DNA of 64,000 bases from Paragordius varius. Lineage: Eukaryota; Nematomorpha. Positions 1 to 11,461 of the stretch are shown here, in pieces. How positions within the stretch are numbered: position 1 is the stretch's first letter; every line of letters begins with the position of its first letter. The stretch lies in the NCBI GenBank assembly GCA_964247055.1, contig OZ176055.1, positions 1,302,001-1,366,000 on the forward strand, given 5' to 3'. A model generated the notes under the pieces. That model was not told where the DNA came from and did no database searches. It saw nothing but the letters and a program-made list of their open reading frames with translations. The position numbers and the translations under genes are program-made.

Positions 1-1900
1 GAGAATTTGATTGAACCGTTTTATAGTATGAATCGAGGTTTGTAAAAGGTATTTCAATCTGACACATATTTCCATTGAAAGACAATTCATAGAGAAAATA
101 TGGAATTATGTGACTTATGGCATTTCGATTAATCAAAAGTTCACAAACTGTGCTTGAAGTTGAGGTTAAAACGCAGATTATATCACATATTTGGGAAATA
201 AAAATTTCTTCATGATGCTCAATATCAAAGAGCCAGGTATTTGTGTTGGTAATATATTCTAAATCAAATTCCGTCTTTTGCATGAAAACTACTATGCAAA
301 ATATAGCATTCAAAAGGTAAAGACTCAGGGTTTTTTCAGTCCAGTCCGATGATGGAGAAAATTGTTGAGCGACATTAGAGGAGTTGAGTATTTTTAGCAC
401 TATTTTCCAATCATCACAAGATTCTGCAATATTTGCATTCGGCGTAAGTATGAAAGAAAGTTTGAGATAGATTTTGCAAAAATTTGCTATATCATAATTT
501 TTTGGATCAGGATCAAGTTTATCACCATGTATATATTGTAGCAATTTATTGTAAATGACTGTTTTAAGTTGATTCAATAAAGGTATATAGTAATTTAATA
601 TTATCGAGTATTGTTTGACAATTGTTGCGATATTAGCCACAATATTATTGGCGCAAATTATATCTTTTGCAATATTATCAAGATGTGTTTCAATACATAC
701 GATCGCCTGATTGATGTCTAAATATGTTTATAGAAATAATAAAGCGTTCGAATTTTTATTTTTACAATAAATGACTTTTTCAGTTGTTTGAAAAATTATT
801 GTGCCCAAACAGTCATAAATCGGATTATTTATGTTTCCCACATAATATAAAATAGATTTATAAAGACATATCAAACCATTTTTTGCATTGTTTATCATTT
901 TTACTCTTTAATATTAGACATTTTACAATCCTATAATTAGAGATTTGACCGTAAACGAATAAATGAAAAAAATAATTTTAAGGTAGGATTTGGTTTGCGG
1001 TAACTGGCCAAAAAATTATCACGAATCAATACGCTTTTAAAAGTTAATTACGATAATAACAGGTCAAATCATACTTATCGTATATTTAAATAAAAGATAC
1101 TGGGGTTGATAATAATTTTGGGTTACTTATATTTATATTAACATATGTTCATAACTTTTATAACGGTTATATTTAAACAGTTACAGTTACGGTCATTAAT
1201 GCATTAGTAACCGGTGAATCCCGAAGGGTATACGTCAAAAATTTGAGCAATCATTAAAATTTAAACTACCTCCATAGTCTCCGGAATATATAGCAAACAT
1301 TGAATTATAGGATAGATAAATTAAATTTTCTACTATTGACATATTAAAGCCCAGATTATCGTATAATTCTTGAGTTATGTTAAACGTAATTTTTAATTTA
1401 ACCAATATTTTTGTAAACCAAAAAACTTTTTCGGTTAATTCTTTAAATTTTTCTGGTTCAAAAATGTCGTTTATGGGGATGTAAATTGATCCAACAATCG
1501 TGCTATATATCATGGTAAAAAGAAAGTAGTCTCCAAGATAAATTGCATTGTTTTCGGATTGTTGAGACTTTGTTAATTCAAGTATATGATTCCATAAAAT
1601 AGCATAAATATTTTTGAAAAAGAGCTTAATTTTATCATTTTCACACACCATATCTTTATAGGTCAGGAATATATATCGAACAATTTTAAGGACACATTCA
1701 TCATACCCCTAAAATATATTAAAAATCACTTGAGATATGGAATAACGCATTATTTTATATAACAGTGTTATAGTTTGATGTTTATTTAATTTTAATTTTC
1801 CATGCAATAGAGTTTGCATATTTTCTTCATAATTTTCTATAAAATCACTTTCTTTTATAGCATTAAGATCCTTAGCAGACAAATTTGAAGTTATCAACAT
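1..1900 (-). CDS. Unrecognised protein, probably helical repeats; 5' part, cut by window edge
   Basis: Four exons read in one consistent frame: 1900-1730 (ATG at 1900), 1708-1270, 903-766 and 717 to beyond position 1. The last is an uninterrupted frame of 238 codons running off the window. Intron phases match at each junction (0, 1, 1) and all introns are GT-AG, 21, 366 and 48 nt long. The visible protein is about 488 residues, rich in Leu, Ile, Asn and Tyr, with no signal peptide, zinc pattern or nucleotide-binding motif. Its spaced hydrophobic helices suggest an ARM/HEAT-like scaffold, which is only an inference from composition. I do not recognise the family. The first intron is 21 nt and ends in an in-frame TAG; if it were not spliced the protein would stop after 64 codons. 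The start is 76 bp from the divergent PSMD8 start. Confidence 0.7.
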
Positions 1901-1976
1901 AGCGAATAAATTTTTTAGGCAGTATATTTTAAAATAAGCGGCGGGGTTATTTTATTCATACCTACAGCTAACTCAC
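1901..1976. promoter_or_regulatory. Probable bidirectional promoter between the unknown gene and PSMD8
   Basis: Only 76 bp separate the two divergent start codons, so both 5' leaders and at least the core promoters must lie here or overlap the first exons. The interval contains a short GC-richer patch (GGCGGGG near 1939) in an otherwise AT-rich background, and no TATA box is obvious. That it is bidirectional is inferred from spacing alone. Confidence 0.45.
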
Positions 1977-4474
1977 ATGAATCAAACTCAGAAAAATCAG
2001 ATCACTTCGAAATTGAGAGAATTCAAGGATGAATGGGAAAAACAGCCTAAAAATATTGATAAATGTGGGAAATTGTTGCAGACTTTAAAGGTATATCCAA
2101 TAAAATTAAGATTTTTAAGAATCTGCTTTTTGCGCAAAATATTTATCCAACCGATAATGTAACACCAAACAAGCAAGATTTGTTACTTGCAAGTACCTTT
2201 GGACATAAATAATTTTAGGGGATATTTTGGAATATGGTGTGCAATGGAGTTTAGAGTCTCATGATTTGGTTGCTTTTGAACAGTATATGTGCAAGCTAAA
2301 AAATTATTATTTTGATTACAAGTTGTTTAATGCTCATATATCTTAGTGGTGTATTGCCAGAGTCTCCATTTTATAATGAAAATATTGGCCTTTATTTGCT
2401 TTTTTTACTGTGTCAAAACCGATTAGCCGAATTTCATTGCGTAAACTTTTAACAATTGAATCCTTTTCAATTTTGATTCATTAAATTACTAAAATTTTTG
2501 TTCACATAATTTAAGAATACATAATTATACAAAATTATATGATTGAGTTTTGGATGTCTAACGCTATTTTATGATTTAGTCGATGTGTATTTAATTACCA
2601 TTTTTTTAAAATGATAATGATTGTATAATAAATTTATTTTTTGTCAAGTAAAAAAAGTTTTATTTTGAAACTTTTTGATAATACCGATCTAAAACATCTT
2701 TTTGACTATTTTTTAGGAATTAGAGCTACTAAAACCTGAAGAATTGTTTACAAATCTATATGTTAAATTTCCTGTGATGATGGAACAATATTTGATGGAA
2801 GGAAGCTATAATAGCGTAAATTTTAACTAAATCTTGCATACTCTTTCTCAGATCTCTATAGTTTTTTATTAGTAATTCGGAATAGCTTTTATTTTTCAAT
2901 ATAAATAAAATTAATTTTGATAAAGTAACGCTACCCCAGTTTTTTGTTAAAAATGTATTTAAATAGATGAGGAAACCATATAATAAAAATAATTTATTTG
3001 CAAAGTTGTAAAAAAATAACCTTAATTTAAATCAACCGCAATTTCAGTTTTCGTTTCCGCTAAAAAATGGTTAAAATCTCTTTTTTTTCTTTATTGAAAT
3101 ATAGATTTTCATGGCTCGGGAATCGAGACCAGCCAATTCTTATACATTCTTCATTGAGATTTTACTCCATACTATCCGGTAAATTTATATCTCTTTGTAA
3201 AAAGTTACATTTTAAAATATATATACCATTTACAGTTCAAATTCACCCTTGAACAATTCAAATTCACCCTAAAAATAAATTATGTGTTTTCGAACTAATA
3301 TAACTCATTATTAATATAAAATATATCTTTATGGTATAATTAATTATTTTTTCAGTATTATTTTAATTTAATACAAAATTTTATTTTTTAAAAATATATT
3401 AAAATATAGGTCATTTTTAATCTTAAAAAATATGTTATTTATTTGAGGGTGAATTAGAATTGTTCAAGGGTGAATTTGAATTGTTTAAGGGTGAATATGA
3501 ACTGTACATGGTATATTTTAATTTTCATTCATTGATTAGTGATGACATTGGTGATTGTTTGGAAAAGGCTTACAGTTCCATTGGGATTAGAGATGCGGCA
3601 AAATTGTTATTTTTTAAGGATGAAAGGGATGCCGAATTTAAAAGTTATGTCGAAAAAGTAAGGCAAATCAATTTAAAATTGAATAAAAAATGTTTTTGAG
3701 GAGCGTGGGTTAATTATGAAATGGCGAATATGTTTTTTGTTCAACCAAAATAACGTTTATTTAAAAAGTAAAATTTGGTCTTTTTATAAAGATTATATTA
3801 TTTATAAAAATAATGTATTTGAATGCAACGATTCGATACCTTGTTAAAAACTATTTTTCTTTATATGATTGATCAACAAATTATTTTTATTGTCCAAAAT
3901 ATTATTAATATATAATGGCATATTTCATGTGCCACTTTTTTGATTAATATGAATATATATTATAAATTTTTATAAACCATGTATTTTGATGATCTTAATT
4001 TTATTATATATTTGGTCCTGATTGTTACATAAAAATTACAGTAAAAATTGTAGTTATACGGACAAAATGTAAAAATATAAAGATAAATCATTTTTTCGAT
4101 AAATATTTTTGAAATCTTGATTTTTTAAAATCTAACTTATTCTTTTAAACTGCAAAGTATTTAATACAGTAAATTTCTTACACGATCAATTATGTATTTT
4201 ACGATTGTAATTAAATATTTTTTTAGGATAATTGAAGGTTTAAAAAAGTATGGTTGTCCTTTGAATAAAATTATCTTTATATTTTAACATTTTTTTTCGC
4301 ATATAATATTTTTTTGCTTTTCAGAAAGCTTGGCCCATTCAAGGCAATATAATTAATTTTGGTGGCGATACGAAATCCATATTAGCTGGCACGAATTTGA
4401 GTGATAAATTGAAACCCTATGAACTCATGCATAATGCTTTGACGTATGCCAAAGAGCTAGAAAAGATTGTTTAA
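1977..4474 (+). CDS. PSMD8: 26S proteasome regulatory subunit Rpn12 / PSMD8
   Basis: Lid subunit of the 19S regulatory particle, needed for lid-base assembly and ubiquitin-dependent protein breakdown in cytosol and nucleus. Eight exons: 1977-2090, 2120-2192, 2219-2321, 2347-2440, 2717-2815, 3105-3178, 3540-3657 and 4325-4474. All phases agree and the total is 274 residues, close to the usual 257-274. Matches to the family (recalled) include LPES and [14 protein letters not shown] in exon 4, [10 protein letters not shown] in exon 5, [17 protein letters not shown] across exon 6, and GDCLEKAY and LLFF in exon 7. The C-terminus YAKELEKIV corresponds to human YARQLEMIV. Introns 1-3 are only 29, 26 and 25 nt. 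Intron 6 carries a foldback element and intron 7 a fragment of another. An AATAAA lies about 25 bp after the stop. Confidence 0.96.
3225..3512. mobile_element. Foldback MITE, family A, copy 1 (in PSMD8 intron 6)
   Basis: Begins ACCATTTACAGTTCAAATTC and ends with the inverted GAACTGTACATGGT. Inside each end are repeated ~21-bp units of the form TTGAACAATTCAAATTCACC, inverted on the other arm. The unique middle contains TAAATTATGTGTTTTCGAAC, which recurs in the other copies. It is flanked by TA-rich DNA, so a target duplication cannot be read. There is no coding capacity; it is a non-autonomous DNA element. Confidence 0.8.
4020..4300. repeat. Family E element fragment in PSMD8 intron 7
   Basis: The left part ACAGTAAAAATTG followed by TACGGACAAAATGTAAAAAT is repeated, inverted, near 43240-43282. 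The core AAAAAGTATGGTTGTC at 4244 recurs as AAAAAGCATGGTTGTC at 43205. It is therefore a degraded relative of the complete element at 42877-43322, without the outer terminal repeats. Confidence 0.5.
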
Positions 4475-6667
4475 ATTTTATTTTTTTTGAACAAACAATA
4501 AATATAATTTAATATCTTTTTAGTATTTTTTTATTAAGATAATTTTAGTAGTTAATGGTTGGTTGTTTGGTTATTTATATTACTATATTTTTTTTATCTA
4601 AAACGTTATTTTACAGCAAAAATAAGACTAAATATAACTTTCGATCAGGCTTTTTGGCACGAACTCGAATTTTTGAATCCAAAAACTTATATTTATCATT
4701 AAAGTTTATTTAAAGATATTTTATAGATTCTTGTATCTTTATAATATATATATATATATATATAATAAAAAGGTTCTTCTTCTTTGGATATTTTATAAGT
4801 GTTTTACAAAAAGTTTTAAAATTAAATAATATATTTTATAAATTATTGATTTTTTTTGGATATACGGTTCGAGCATGAGTCAAATCGAGATGTCGCTATT
4901 CGCGTTTATTTTCGCTTTAATCCCTTAGTTAGATTGGCTATGGTCTAATTTGGTATTTTAACAACTCGATTTATAATGTCAATCCATCGAGACTAAACAC
5001 ACGTCTTAATGCAATCGTTAATACAACTAAGCAGTTCTTTCAACTTGCTTCAGTGTTTCAGCTCTACAATTAAAACATAACTAATAATTCCACCATCCGT
5101 CTTTTGATCTTGGTAAAATCGGTTTTCTTTATGCAATATACTGCCCTGGTTCTAACGATTTTCACTGAAATTCAATGAATGACACCTCTTTTCCAAATGA
5201 TCTTATATACCCATGATAAATCAACTTCTAATTATCAATGTCCCCTAACGTTTGTGGACAATAATTGAGCCAATGGGCAGGTGATTTTTTATTCTCATAA
5301 ACTCCACGCTTGATAAGGGTTAAAAACTTCAATAAATACAAGTTGAAAGTCCTGTTAGTAGGTCCAACAGAAAATCCGCTAATACTTTTTTTAGAAACGC
5401 CTGTAATCGATAACTTTGGTTACTTTAGGCTTGAATCAAAGATATAGCCATAATATCTTGAGGATGCCTATAGCCAGTGTTTTGTTGCATAAAGTAAACC
5501 GATTATGTGCTAAGCTAACCTGTGCGATCAAGCAATAACACCAGCCTTTTGAATTCCATATCTCGACTTGATTTTTGGGTAAGCGAATGTCCCCAAATAC
5601 CAAGAGTTTCCATAATCCATATAATGTTCTCAGACATATTCATGGCATAAGCATAACCTGAGACAGATTGAAAGCTGAATTTCAGTAAAAATTAAAAAAA
5701 TGAAAATTAGATTGGAGACTTTATTGCGGCAGCTTAGGGCTAAATTGAGGTCTTCTATGTCTATGAGCAAGGAAATTGTTAACAATACTAAGGCGGATGT
5801 GAATAGGGTCTATAATTTTTAACGATTTTATCATGTATGCGGGTTTTTCACGCTTACCCAAGGTACCAGTTCCAAATCTCCATTGAATGGGAGGTAGGCT
5901 TCATAAGTTCGCTGTTGATTCTGTTACAGTGTCGGAGGAAAACTTAAAGTTGGAGCTAACTGTATATAAATTTTGTCTATAAATTGTTGGAAATCAAGAT
6001 AAATTAATATTAAAAATCTCTGTTGTTCACTTTCTTGCTTTCCAGGAAGGAAATGAAAGGAACCATAATGAAATATTAGCCTCGGTATACTGCTCAATGA
6101 AGTGTTATGTCGTAAATTTTAAGTCAAATTCTTTCATAATCAAGAAAATTAGGAAAAATAGCATAATCCCTCTCAAGTTGCTTTTTTCTTCAAATATATA
6201 ATAAGTCTATATGGTAAGTTGAAAACCACCAAAAAAAAGTCCACGAATTATCATTGTAAACGATTCATTCCATACCATGAATAAACAAGCTATCGTTTCA
6301 ATAAAATTCAACTTAGATCTAGCAAACCCATGAACGAAAACATAGGAGTATTTATATTATTGGGTTTAACATGTCTCTTAAAGGCTGATTAAAGATTCGA
6401 GGTTGATGGAACTTTAACAAAGATGATTCCATTTAAAAATCGTTACGGCCGAAAGAGCCTTAATAAAAAAATTTACTAAAAAAATAAAGGCGTGTATAAG
6501 CAAAAAATTCAAAACAAGATTACAAAGAAGTCAGGGCACATAATCAGCAGGGTATGAAGTTTATATTTGTTATAGATTATATTGAAACGGATAATCAGTT
6601 TAATTGATGTTAATATACTTACCAAAATATATCGCATACATATTGTATGTATAAATATAATTTATTA
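4475..6667. other. Intergenic; 4860-6560 is less AT-rich and unidentified
   Basis: This lies between the convergent ends of PSMD8 and eEFSec. From about 4860 to 6560 base composition is visibly less AT-rich than its surroundings, and short frames occur (for example around 5700-5820), but none is long and I see no conserved motif. It is most likely an old transposon remnant or an untranslated region. No promoter or RNA gene was recognised. Confidence 0.3.
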
Positions 6668-9099
6668 TTATATCGGATATATATTTTTGGTTGTTTCAAA
6701 CAAATATTTTTTAAACTTTAAAACGGCATATAAGTTGTAGTATATATGATTTGGGTCTGGTTCCGCCGTTGTGTGAGGAGGTATTAAATTGCATTGCGTT
6801 AAAATGGAATACATATTGGCATAACTGTTAATTTCTAACGTTTTAGCGTTTGAGTAAGGATCAGTGTTTAGCGTTTGAACCTTAAGTTTACCTGTTTGAC
6901 CAAATGTGCCTTCTATTATACCCCAAAAAACTGGATTGTTAGCTGTACAATTATCCTCATCAGTAATAAAAAGATTTGATTTAAAATTGGCACATAATTC
7001 ATCGATTTGATGTTGATTAGGTTTGTTTGAAACAGTTTTTAGATTATTATTATTATTGATTTTTTGAACGTAAAATGTGATTGGAAATTTTTTAGCATTC
7101 ATAATCAAATGTTGAATAATGTTTGATACGGCATTGGACGAAAACATATTACGGACACAAAGGACTGGTGCTGATAGGATGTTAAAATTTTCATTTGACA
7201 ATAATAAGGTTTTTGTGGCCCGTTTACCCATGGAATCATCCGTGAAGTTTAACACTTTTTCCACCATTCCAACTTTTGTTTTAATCTTTATAAAAAAAAT
7301 ATGAAAATTTAGTTTCGATTAATTAATTAAAATATATATGTAAGCGCAAAATTTCATATAAAACGAAAATGTATACAAAATATCCTAAATATTAGTGTTA
7401 AATAGCGGGAATTGTTATTTTTTAACGTAACATGTAAAAATTAGATATTGGTTAGTTCATAATTATTTTTTGTAAACTCTTAAACTGAAAGGTTAATTAT
7501 TTTGGATCAATCCAAACAAAAAACAACATAAATCTTGTAAAATAAATGCTTTTATTATATATTTAACCCATAATTCCAAAGAGATATTTTGGGATTTGAA
7601 TGTATATTAACTTATTATTTTAGTGTAGAAGCTGGTTTAAAATATAGCTAAAAAGTGATTGACATATAATAGCAAGTATAATGTGTATAATGCAATTGAA
7701 TTAAAGATCACATATCTAAATCAATGAATCCGTACTTTTAAACTATCATATTCCCAAATATTGGATAGCGATCTGCATTTTTTGATATTATGAAGGAAAT
7801 TTAATATCAGGGTGTGACATGCCAAGTTAAGCCTCTTTACCGAAACAATTATTCTTATTTAAAATTTTTAAAAATAATAGTTGCATATATATATATATAT
7901 CAGAATATGCCAAATTTTCATTAAAGTAATACATTCCTAATATAAAAATTTTAATATCTAATCTCTTGTACAAGGAAAAATTGAGTTGTGTTGTTACATA
8001 TCAAATTTCTATCGGTTTAATTTTTATAAGTTTAGCAATTGTCTTTTATTGCAATGTTATTGCATAAACTTTTTATTAGATATTTAACAGATCGAATCAA
8101 ACTAAATTCTTGTCTTAAAATCAATTTATAGTAAGGGAATGCAAAAGTTGAAATATTTAAAGTAACTTACTTTATATATCTTATGGTGGTATGTTTCCAT
8201 CAATTTTTTCATATCGCTATATGTTTCAATTATATGTCCCCAAAAAGCCAGGCGACACCGTGTTTTACGTGTTTCTGAAAATAATAAAAATATTTTTTAA
8301 ATAATAATTGCAAAAATTTATGTTTAATAAAATGGTTTCTCTTATTATATAAATATAGACCCTAAAATATCTATTAAATAGAACAGGTAATTTGTTTTAG
8401 AAAAAATTAAAAATGAAAATAGTTTATTTTTAATTAATTAGATTAGATATTAGATCTTCACAAGCAAAATATTATAACTTCATAAACACCTAATGTAAGG
8501 TTAAACAAAAGGTAAATTCAATATAAAAGCTATAAAATACTTTACAAAGTACGCGAAAAAATATTGTTTGGATTTAAAACAACCCAATTTTTTGTACGAA
8601 TTAAAGTAGTTTTCTACGCGCAAACCACATTATGATAACAAAATATTTCAGATTAAATAAAATAGTCAAATATTAAATACAAATAAATATATTTTAAATA
8701 ATTCATAGATTAGGCAAATATCAAAATCATTTGTTGTTTTATACTTGATTCCTGATCAGTTCTAGGGTTTGATTTAAGCGTAGTGGCTTCTGAATTTATA
8801 TTTAAATCTAGCCGTGAAGCTATATATAACATATCAGTGGAACATATTAATTCAGATTGAGATGCATGAACATTCGATGAAAATTCCAATATTGCACGGT
8901 ATTCTAAAATTTTAAATTGATGTTTTTAAAAAATGTTAAAATTTAGTGATTTCATATACGTGATTCAGCATAATAAAACAATATGAATTTGGCAGATGGT
9001 TGAATTTTTAATTATTAACAAATAAAATATTTATTAATTGAACTTATATTTTGATCATATAAGCTCAATCTTGATATCTGTGGTGAAAATGAAATTGAA

Positions 9100-9135
<36 letters not shown>

Positions 9136-11416
9136 AGAAAAAAGCAATTATAAGATTCTGGAATAATTGAATAAATTCTGTATACTAGTACATATAATGT
9201 AGTGGCTCTAATGGATTGTTAAAAGTTGTAAGTATTATATACCATTTACATTTCGAATTCACCCTTGAACAATTCAAATTGACCCTAAAAATAAAATATG
9301 TGTTTTCAAACTAATATAACTCATTATTAATATGAAATATATCTTTATGGCATAGTTTATTATTTTTTCAGTAATATTTTGATTCAAAACAAAACTTTTA
9401 AAAATATTGGTTTTAATCTTAAAATACATATATTTTATTTGAGGGTGAATTTATATTGTTTGAGGGTGAATTTCAATAGTTTAAGGGTGAATTCAAATTG
9501 TTCAAGGGTGAATTTGAATTGTAAATGGTAATTAAACAATATAAAATGATTATGATTATGTTGTTATTGTGTTATAAAACAAACAGTATATCAAAAGGCA
9601 CATAAATCTAATTCTGGCCTAGCAGAACACGTCTGCAACAAAGGTCAACCAAAAAAACAAAAGTGTTACACAATATCGAAAACCTCTTTAAAGGATTAAT
9701 TCTAGCTATAAGCAATAGTAATAAAAAAGAATAATGCTCTACTTAACAGAGCTGATGAATACAATCAATCTTATGTTTTATTGCTTAACAACACACTATT
9801 GTTTAATATAATTAGACCACTTTGAACAAGTACACGCACCGAAAAAATTTCAATTATTCCTATAATAGCTTTTTACTGGTATATATATATATATATATAT
9901 ACCAGTTCAGTTTCATTTTCACTACTGTGATCAAGATTATGCTAACATGATCATAAGTACTATTAATAAATATTTTTTTGTTAATAATTGAAAATTCAAC
10001 CGTCTGCCAAATTCCTATTAATTTTTAAAATATTTGAAACAATTTAAAAGACGAAAAAATAAACAATAAAACGTAAAAGTGATGACATATTCAAAAATGG
10101 CAACCATATTTACGTAAGGAATTGAGATGTACATGAGTTAACACAAAATTATATAATTTAAAATTGTTAAAGTTTTATTTCTACAAAAATCAAGGCTTTA
10201 AAAGTATGGTGGTCTTTTTTTAAAAAAATAATATACTTTAAAATTTACATTCTGTATTATATTTAATGTATTTTATTTATTTATTAAAATTAAAAAAAAC
10301 CTGGGCTATCGCTGTTTGAATTGTCCGTTTGTGGGTTTAGAGATTTAATGTACAAGTAATTGCTAAAAGGTTAATTAAAAAGGATATATAGTATAGTATA
10401 AATTTACATGAGTAGTTAATCTAATAGATTTTGTAAAAAGGTGAAGAAATAATTTATTACTAAAAGTTGTATGTTAAACTTTGAATAAATCCAATTTACA
10501 TCTAATATCATCGATTGATGACATATTTCTCACTTTCATACGCAGAAAAATTTTTCCTCAAAAGATTTAAAATAATCATTTTGGAACAAAATTCTAAACA
10601 GTTAGTTCAAAAAATATAATAAAACCTATAAAACAAAAAAATTAATCCAGTTAATATAAAACAAATATAAAAGTAATAAAGAGATAAACCATATTATTGA
10701 CATCATGAAATCGTAATTTAAATTATTATGCTAACATAAATTTATATTTTTTCGACATTGACCAAATAAAGACCCCCCCCCTATTAACATTGAATGGATC
10801 TTTATTCTAGAAAACTTCTATTTTTGGTTATGTTTGGTTAGAAGTCAAAAATGTAAAATACAGTAGCACATGATTTAAAACGGCAAATGGTTGAAATTAA
10901 ACATTGTTACCCTCTATTTAATTAATACTGATTTTATTGGCTATATAATTTTAAAAAAAAACTAAATTTTTAACCATATGCTACTGTAAAGGTGCTTTTT
11001 AATTTTATTCCCATAAAAATTAAATCTAAGATATGTAAATTTTAAATAAAGTGAAATTCGGACCTATAATAAAAAAAATTTATTATCTCCCAAAGTCAAA
11101 TTGATTATTCAAGCTTTTAGTATTTTAAAAGAGTCAATATTATATGCAATTTTTAAATTCAATAGTATATTTATATTCAGAAGAGTATAAAAAATCGTTA
11201 TATTGATATAAATAATTAAAAAGACTTTAAATTGAACAATTTTCAAAAACTGGGCAAATTTATAAAGCTATATACTTTTTATCGTTTCCCGTTGGGGAGA
11301 ATAGGGTAATTTTAGCCGTCAAAGTGGTATGTCCCACAGTTATATGATATTTATTTCCTGACTCAATCGCTCCTATAATAAGTCAAAATAAATATTAATA
11401 TTTATTTAAAACACTT

Positions 11417-11461
<45 letters not shown>

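Larger units (their letters stand above)
8982..10018. mobile_element. Long-inverted-repeat element I in an eEFSec intron
   Basis: The left arm 8982-9135 (ATGAATTTGGCAGATGG, then GTTGAATTTTTAATTATTAA) is repeated inverted at about 9880-10018, with similarity over roughly 130 bp including GATCA-containing stretches. Both arms end inward in AT dinucleotide runs. A family A MITE (9241-9529) and a possible Penelope-type fragment lie inside. No transposase frame is visible. Confidence 0.6.

Noticed and set aside
1709-1711. In-frame TAG as a recoded sense codon
   Set aside because: Selenocysteine uses TGA, and GT-AG borders plus tiny introns elsewhere make splicing the simpler explanation.
2091-2110. 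A 20-nt version of PSMD8 intron 1
   Set aside because: The first AG at 2109-2110 also keeps frame, but using the AG at 2118-2119 (29 nt) gives exactly the family spacing between the conserved Lys and the PT motif.
3067-3252. Plus-strand frame overlapping PSMD8 exon 6
   Set aside because: The conserved [14 protein letters not shown] text is in another frame with proper splice sites; this one is a shadow running into the MITE.
11100-11224. Certain placement of the missing eEFSec exon
   Set aside because: The frame resembles the family but no GT donor in the needed phase exists before its stop, so it is only a candidate.
11420-11459. TA microsatellites (also 9104, 33510, 35358, 36645 and 57130) as functional sites
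   Set aside because: Simple TA runs are expected in DNA this AT-rich and show no other structure.
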